Source: Zeugodacus cucurbitae (lineage: Eukaryota > Arthropoda > Insecta > Diptera > Tephritidae). Taken from it: DNA of 64,000 nt. Below the pieces are notes generated by a model. It was given only the letters and a program-made list of their open reading frames with translations, ran no database searches and had not been told where the DNA came from. The DNA lies in contig NC_071671.1 of the NCBI RefSeq assembly GCF_028554725.1, positions 44,610,501 to 44,674,500 of the forward strand, given 5' to 3'. The translations under genes and the position numbers were made by a program. Of the stretch, positions 59,752 through 64,000 are shown one piece after another; position 1 is the stretch's first letter, and every line of letters starts with the position of its first letter.

Positions 59752-62035
59752 AATAAAGCCTTCAACTAATATCGAATCAACTAGATTTGAATATTTAATA
59801 TACAATATATATTTAAATTTTACTTTGATTGCACTTAATAAACACTCTAAATTTATTTATTATATTTTAAGACAAAATATTTGAATTCCGTCGAGTGAAG
59901 AAATATTTTAAATAGATTTAAATTCTAATAAGTCTTATAAATATTTTAATATAAATAAATGTATCCATTAGTTTTAGTTTACACTTAGTTGGGAATAAAA
60001 AAATATTTTTGAAAATTATTTGACATTTTGAGTCTAAAAAAGATGATGAAAGATTTCTTTGTTTGTATTTACTTAGAAGAGTTTACAATTTAGTGAGATG
60101 TTTTTTTTTTTTTTTAAAACTTAAAAACTTTGGAAAAAAATCTAACCAGTTGAAAATGTATTGACTGACCTTCAATAAAATTAATTTGAACGCATTGTAA
60201 TCAGCACTGAGCACGCTAATTTGTCATATTTATATCAATATACAATATATATTGATGTATATGTAGGTATATATACCTATAAGTATACTTCAAATATACT
60301 GTAACGGGAGTGAGGCAATCCACTTATTAATGCAGTGCTTTTAATGCTGAGTCGGTTACGTGAATGTAAATGAATTTGCATTTTCTCGCGTAGCTTTGAG
60401 AAATAGTGGAACTTTTACACGTTTACACACGCAAACATAACTATAATATGTGAAACCCAGAGGTTTATATTAATGACATGCCCACAATAAAAAGCTACAA
60501 AAGCAATTTGAACAGCAATTTTTGAAACAATGTTTAAAGCACACATGTTTTGTAAACAACAATAATTCAATATTATTTTTTATTTATGTATTTTCGCTTA
60601 CTTAGCACAGCAGTGATCGATACTAAAAAATTACTTCAAAAGAATGTGCGACGCCTAAAAATACTATATATTAACGCATCTCTTTCACACCACTTGACGC
60701 AATTCTCGATGTTCAGTGCGAGTTTAAGGCAGTGATTTGCAGTCAGCGCTTGCCAATTCAAAAATGCATGAGCTGATCTGTGGAGATCGGCTGTCAAGCG
60801 GTAACACTCGTGTCATACACGAGTATGTAATGGCAGTGATAAATCGTTTTCCGCTCTCTTAATTGCACTTTTATTTTGATTTCAGCTACCTATCCATTGC
60901 TCAGTGTGGCCTTTAAGGGCCGGGGGGTGAACGCTTGCTGTGGCCTTGGCGATTCTCTAACTTTTATTTTGATTTCGTGTGTGTGTTCTAGAGACGATGT
61001 ATTTATCGCGTCTCTATGAATCTTCAATATGTTTTTGAGGGCATAACGCAGCTGCATTTTAATTATAGGAATAATAACAGCGCTCGCAGTCTCTTAATCA
61101 TTTAGTTGCGGAATAGAGTGACGACCATAGAATAAATGAATAAAGAATGAATGAAGGAGCTGACGGAATTTCACACTTCACAACTGGCATTCAAGCGTTA
61201 GATTAAACTTGAAAATTATTGTGAATAATGCGGTCAGCTGAAGTGACACACTTCTAATTTTTGTTATAGAGAAGTGTGTCGTTCGCAAAGCAATTAACTG
61301 TAAATTATTGTTAGCTTTGTTAATCTATCAATGAAACACTTATATTATGTATATGTATTTATGAATCTTCAAAATTTTTATATTAATGAGCAGAAAATTA
61401 TAAATATTTAAAGAATTATTAAACAATTCTTCTGAGAAATTATTTTGTCTCATTCCTCTTTACTTCTCCTTTAGGAATAACAATCAAATTTGTTATAATT
61501 TGCTACAAATAACTAAAAATCATTCATCAGTCATTTTTTAAACCGGAAATTACTCATTTTTCGTGGTTAAATACCAAAAAAAAATTAAATAACAAATATT
61601 TTGAGTGAGTAATCATTATGAAAGTATGTGGATTTCAGACAATATTGATTTAATCAAAAATTAATTAAGATGAAATGAGTTATGACAAAAATACGCAGTA
61701 TCATTAAAATCTTATATTCCTAAATAAAGTCAGTAATGGTCGGAAAATACACAAATTTTAAATAGCAAATCTCGCAATTAAAAAAATAAATTGTTTTAAT
61801 ACTTGAATCAAGGAGGGAAAGTATATAATTTGAAGGCCAATGTTCATACCTCATACAAATATATATATGTGCATTTTTGTTTTTGTTTAATCTTCTTGTC
61901 TTGTCTAATCTTATTTTTTGAATTTCGGTAAATGTAGAATAAAAAGTTGATATGTTGCCATTACTATGCAACGAAAATTCGTTCATACTTTTCTTGTTCA
62001 AAATGCGTCTAGACCAAAGCGACATCGAAAATGTA
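59752..62035. other. Non-coding stretch, no gene recognised
   Basis: AT-rich left half; a less AT-rich portion at 60.6-61.3 kb could be host regulatory sequence. A perfect 11-bp hairpin (GACACACTTCT at 61245-61255 with AGAAGTGTGTC at 61270-61280) is present. Frames lack domains. No RNA gene recognised. Confidence 0.35.
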
Positions 62036-62039
62036 TCTC

Positions 62040-62840
62040 AAAATTTCTTAAAAATCCCACTAATTATGGTACAGTGCGACGCAGCGGACGAAAAACAACA
62101 TTGATGATGGGTGCGAAAGGATGATTCGACGGCTTGCAGTTGCGGACTTGATACACAGCGGTCAAATATGGACCTAGTTAAGACAGAAAATAACAATAAA
62201 TATAATTTTTCCAATTATACATAACAATCAGTTTCTCAAACACACCTCCCTGGAACCTAAACCAACGCTAAAGAAAAGCACAATAAAGCACCTTTGAGGT
62301 TTGCAAATAAATACCAATTCCTGACCGAGTGATAGAATATAGTATTTAGTGACGAAAACAAATTAAATTTGGTCGGCTCAGATCATTGCAAGAAATATTG
62401 GAGAGATTCCCATCAGGCGGTTTCTTGGTTTCATGGGCTTCATTCTGCTGCAGTGGAAAGATATATACATGTTTTATATCCACTCAAATGTATGCTAGTA
62501 TTTACGTTGATCTTTTTGACAGAGAGTTGATAAAATTTGCAGGCAATATTTAAGGGCTGTAACAGTGGGATAACGCTTCAATCCACACGACCGAAAAATT
62601 TCCTTATTACAATGCGCAGCATTGAGTTCGAACCTTAATCCTATTGAGGATCTCTGGGGGGTCCTCTCTGCTCCTGTTTTCCAAAACGGAAAGCAGTTTA
62701 AGACACTACGTCACCTTAAATTAGCCATAAAGCAAGAATTGGCCAATATTTACATAACTATTCTTCAATCATTAGTTAATTATATGATTAAGCAGCTTAA
62801 TTTAGTTTTAAAATATAAGAACAATAATACGGACTATTAA
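62040..62840 (+). pseudogene. Tc1-type transposase relic
   Basis: Pieces of a Tc1-family transposase appear in order: YGTVRRSGRKTTL from 62064 (the linker after the HTH, family pattern GxxxRSGRPRK), VFSDENKLNLVGSD from about 62342 (the IFSDESxFxLxGSDG motif with the first catalytic Asp replaced in context but still SDE-like), and SNLNPIEDLWGVL from 62629, the SPDLNPIENLW motif with the third acidic residue. Stops and frameshifts separate them. The final open stretch runs to a TAA at 62838. Terminal repeats were not located. Dead copy. Confidence 0.75.
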
Positions 62841-63140
62841 AATAAACATTTCGTTCAGTTAAACCCTAATGTATAGGATTTACTGGTAAAAATATTAAAA
62901 TGCATATATAAATATTTACTATTAGCCTAAACTTAAATTCTGTTTTATAGTTTAAAATAAAATTGCAATTTTTTAATTTTTTGTTTTATATATCGTATAT
63001 ATTGATAATAACACACCTGTATACACAGAAATATTTTGTTGTAATCTTTTGTTTTTTTGCAAAAAGTTCATGCACATATATATATTTTATTTATAGGTAT
63101 GGCTTCTGGCTTCATAGTATTTTCTAATGTAGCCATACAT

Positions 63141-63727
63141 TAGCAATTTACTTGCACCGTGATGTATACGAATAAATTTCATAATTTACTCATGCTACAG
63201 CTACCATACGCGTGCCTTGGGATTATCTTTAAGCTTTTCTTCGGAGAAAGTGTCAGGAGCCCATTAAGACCTACGTCCCATTGTTTCAGTATTGGAGTAG
63301 ATAATTTTTCTCATCATTGTGAAAAAGTCGTAATATTTTCCTGATACTTTGAAAATTAGAGTCTCGTAAACAATATTTCAATATTCGACTACTTAAACTA
63401 TATATTATTCATATATTGAGGGTTTATAACACCAATTAGCAACGATACTCATTAGAAATTATTGAAATTCGTAAAAAGGTCGAACATTGAAATATTGTTT
63501 ACGAGACTCTAATTTTCAAAGTATCAGAAAAATTTTACGACTTTTTCAAAATGATGAGAAAATTATCTACTCCGATACTGAAACAATGGGACGTAGGTCT
63601 CCATCGGCTCCTGACGCTTTCTCCAAAGAAAATCTTAAAGATAATCCCAAGGCACGCGTATGGTAGCTGTAGCATGAGTAAATTATGAAATTTATTCGTA
63701 TACATCACGGTGCAAGTAATTTGCTAA
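63141..63727. repeat. Large hairpin: two 249-bp inverted arms, 89-bp spacer
   Basis: The left arm at 63141-63389 and the right arm at 63479-63727 are reverse complements over equal lengths with only about a dozen mismatches and small indels. Shared words include ACTTGCACCGTGATGTATAC, TGCTACAGCTACCATACGCG and GAGTCTCGTAAACAATATTT. The spacer is AT-rich unique sequence. It encodes nothing recognisable. It could be a foldback/snapback transposon, or an inverted duplication; transcription would yield long double-stranded RNA. No flanking target duplication is obvious. Confidence 0.92.
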
Positions 63728-64000
63728 TTGACTCAATTAAGAACATCTAAAAAAATTAATACTCAATTATATTTAATATTTGTTGAAAAAAGAGAGGACA
63801 GAAAACCAAAAGTGGAAAACAGAAGTAATGTAAAAAATAATAAAAGAAATAAATAATAAAACAAATTATTACTAGCATAACTATTTTATTAGACCAAACA
63901 TACGTTCATGTTATTAAAGCTTATTAGTAATTTTCATATTTTTAGTATGTTTATTTGTTATGCACATAAGCGTTAGTTTTATTGGCATGAAATTTTGCAC

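Noticed and set aside
1..64000. tRNA, rRNA or CRISPR
   Set aside because: Looked by eye for a GGTTCGAATCC-type B box with a matching acceptor stem, for rRNA-like blocks and for regularly spaced short repeats; none found. A dedicated tRNA scan could not be run.

Overview
The window reads as nuclear DNA of a higher fly, most likely a tephritid fruit fly. It is AT-rich, full of CAA/CAG and ATGT-type simple repeats, and almost all coding capacity belongs to transposable elements. The RTE-type LINE, the jockey-type LINE, the Tigger/mariner relics and a roughly 1.2 kb repeat ending in ATACTCTCGCAAC are the kinds of sequence I associate with Bactrocera/Ceratitis-like genomes. That placement is inference from memory, not a database match.

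Layout. 1-4175: an apparently intact jockey-clade LINE (gag-like ORF1, EN-RT ORF2, 18-A tail). 4.4-5.1 kb: first copy of the interspersed repeat, called here repeat T. 5-13 kb: non-coding, with a direct repeat and a GT-rich strand at 7.7-8.1 kb. 13-17 kb: repeat-T copies in reverse orientation, a 150-bp-period duplication, a decayed LINE 3' end and the C-terminal scrap of a Tigger transposase. 18.4-21.5 kb: a Helitron-like element (A^TC start, hairpin plus CTAG^T end) into which a complete TA-flanked Tigger/pogo transposon (19012-20581) and a repeat-T fragment have inserted. 22-22.8 and 25.4-25.6 kb: mariner relics. 27.7-28.4 kb: another repeat-T copy.

The only convincing host gene is on the minus strand at 30.7-31.3 kb. 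It is the first coding exon of an AA15-type copper lytic polysaccharide monooxygenase: a signal peptide is followed by a mature N-terminal histidine, and the exon ends at a GTGAGT donor. Its later exons are not visible and probably lie beyond the left edge. About 200 bp of TATTT microsatellite lies just upstream.

35.6-36.8 and 58.6-59.7 kb: two near-identical full-length repeat-T copies. 40.8-41.2 kb: a 376-bp terminal-inverted-repeat element. 45.6-45.9 kb: mariner relic (minus). 47.3-51.8 kb: one repeat-T copy interrupted by an almost complete RTE LINE (minus, one frameshift) and a truncated, internally deleted RTE copy (plus), which together form an inverted pair. 54.3 kb: a 155-bp pogo-like MITE. 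62.0-62.8 kb: Tc1-type transposase relic. 63.14-63.73 kb: a striking hairpin of two 249-bp arms around an 89-bp spacer.

There is no operon-like cooperation. The biology visible is one host chitin/polysaccharide-degrading enzyme gene in a transposon-rich, repeatedly nested neighbourhood. I found no tRNA, rRNA or CRISPR. The most unusual items are the intact LINE, the nested Helitron/Tigger structure and the 587-bp hairpin.
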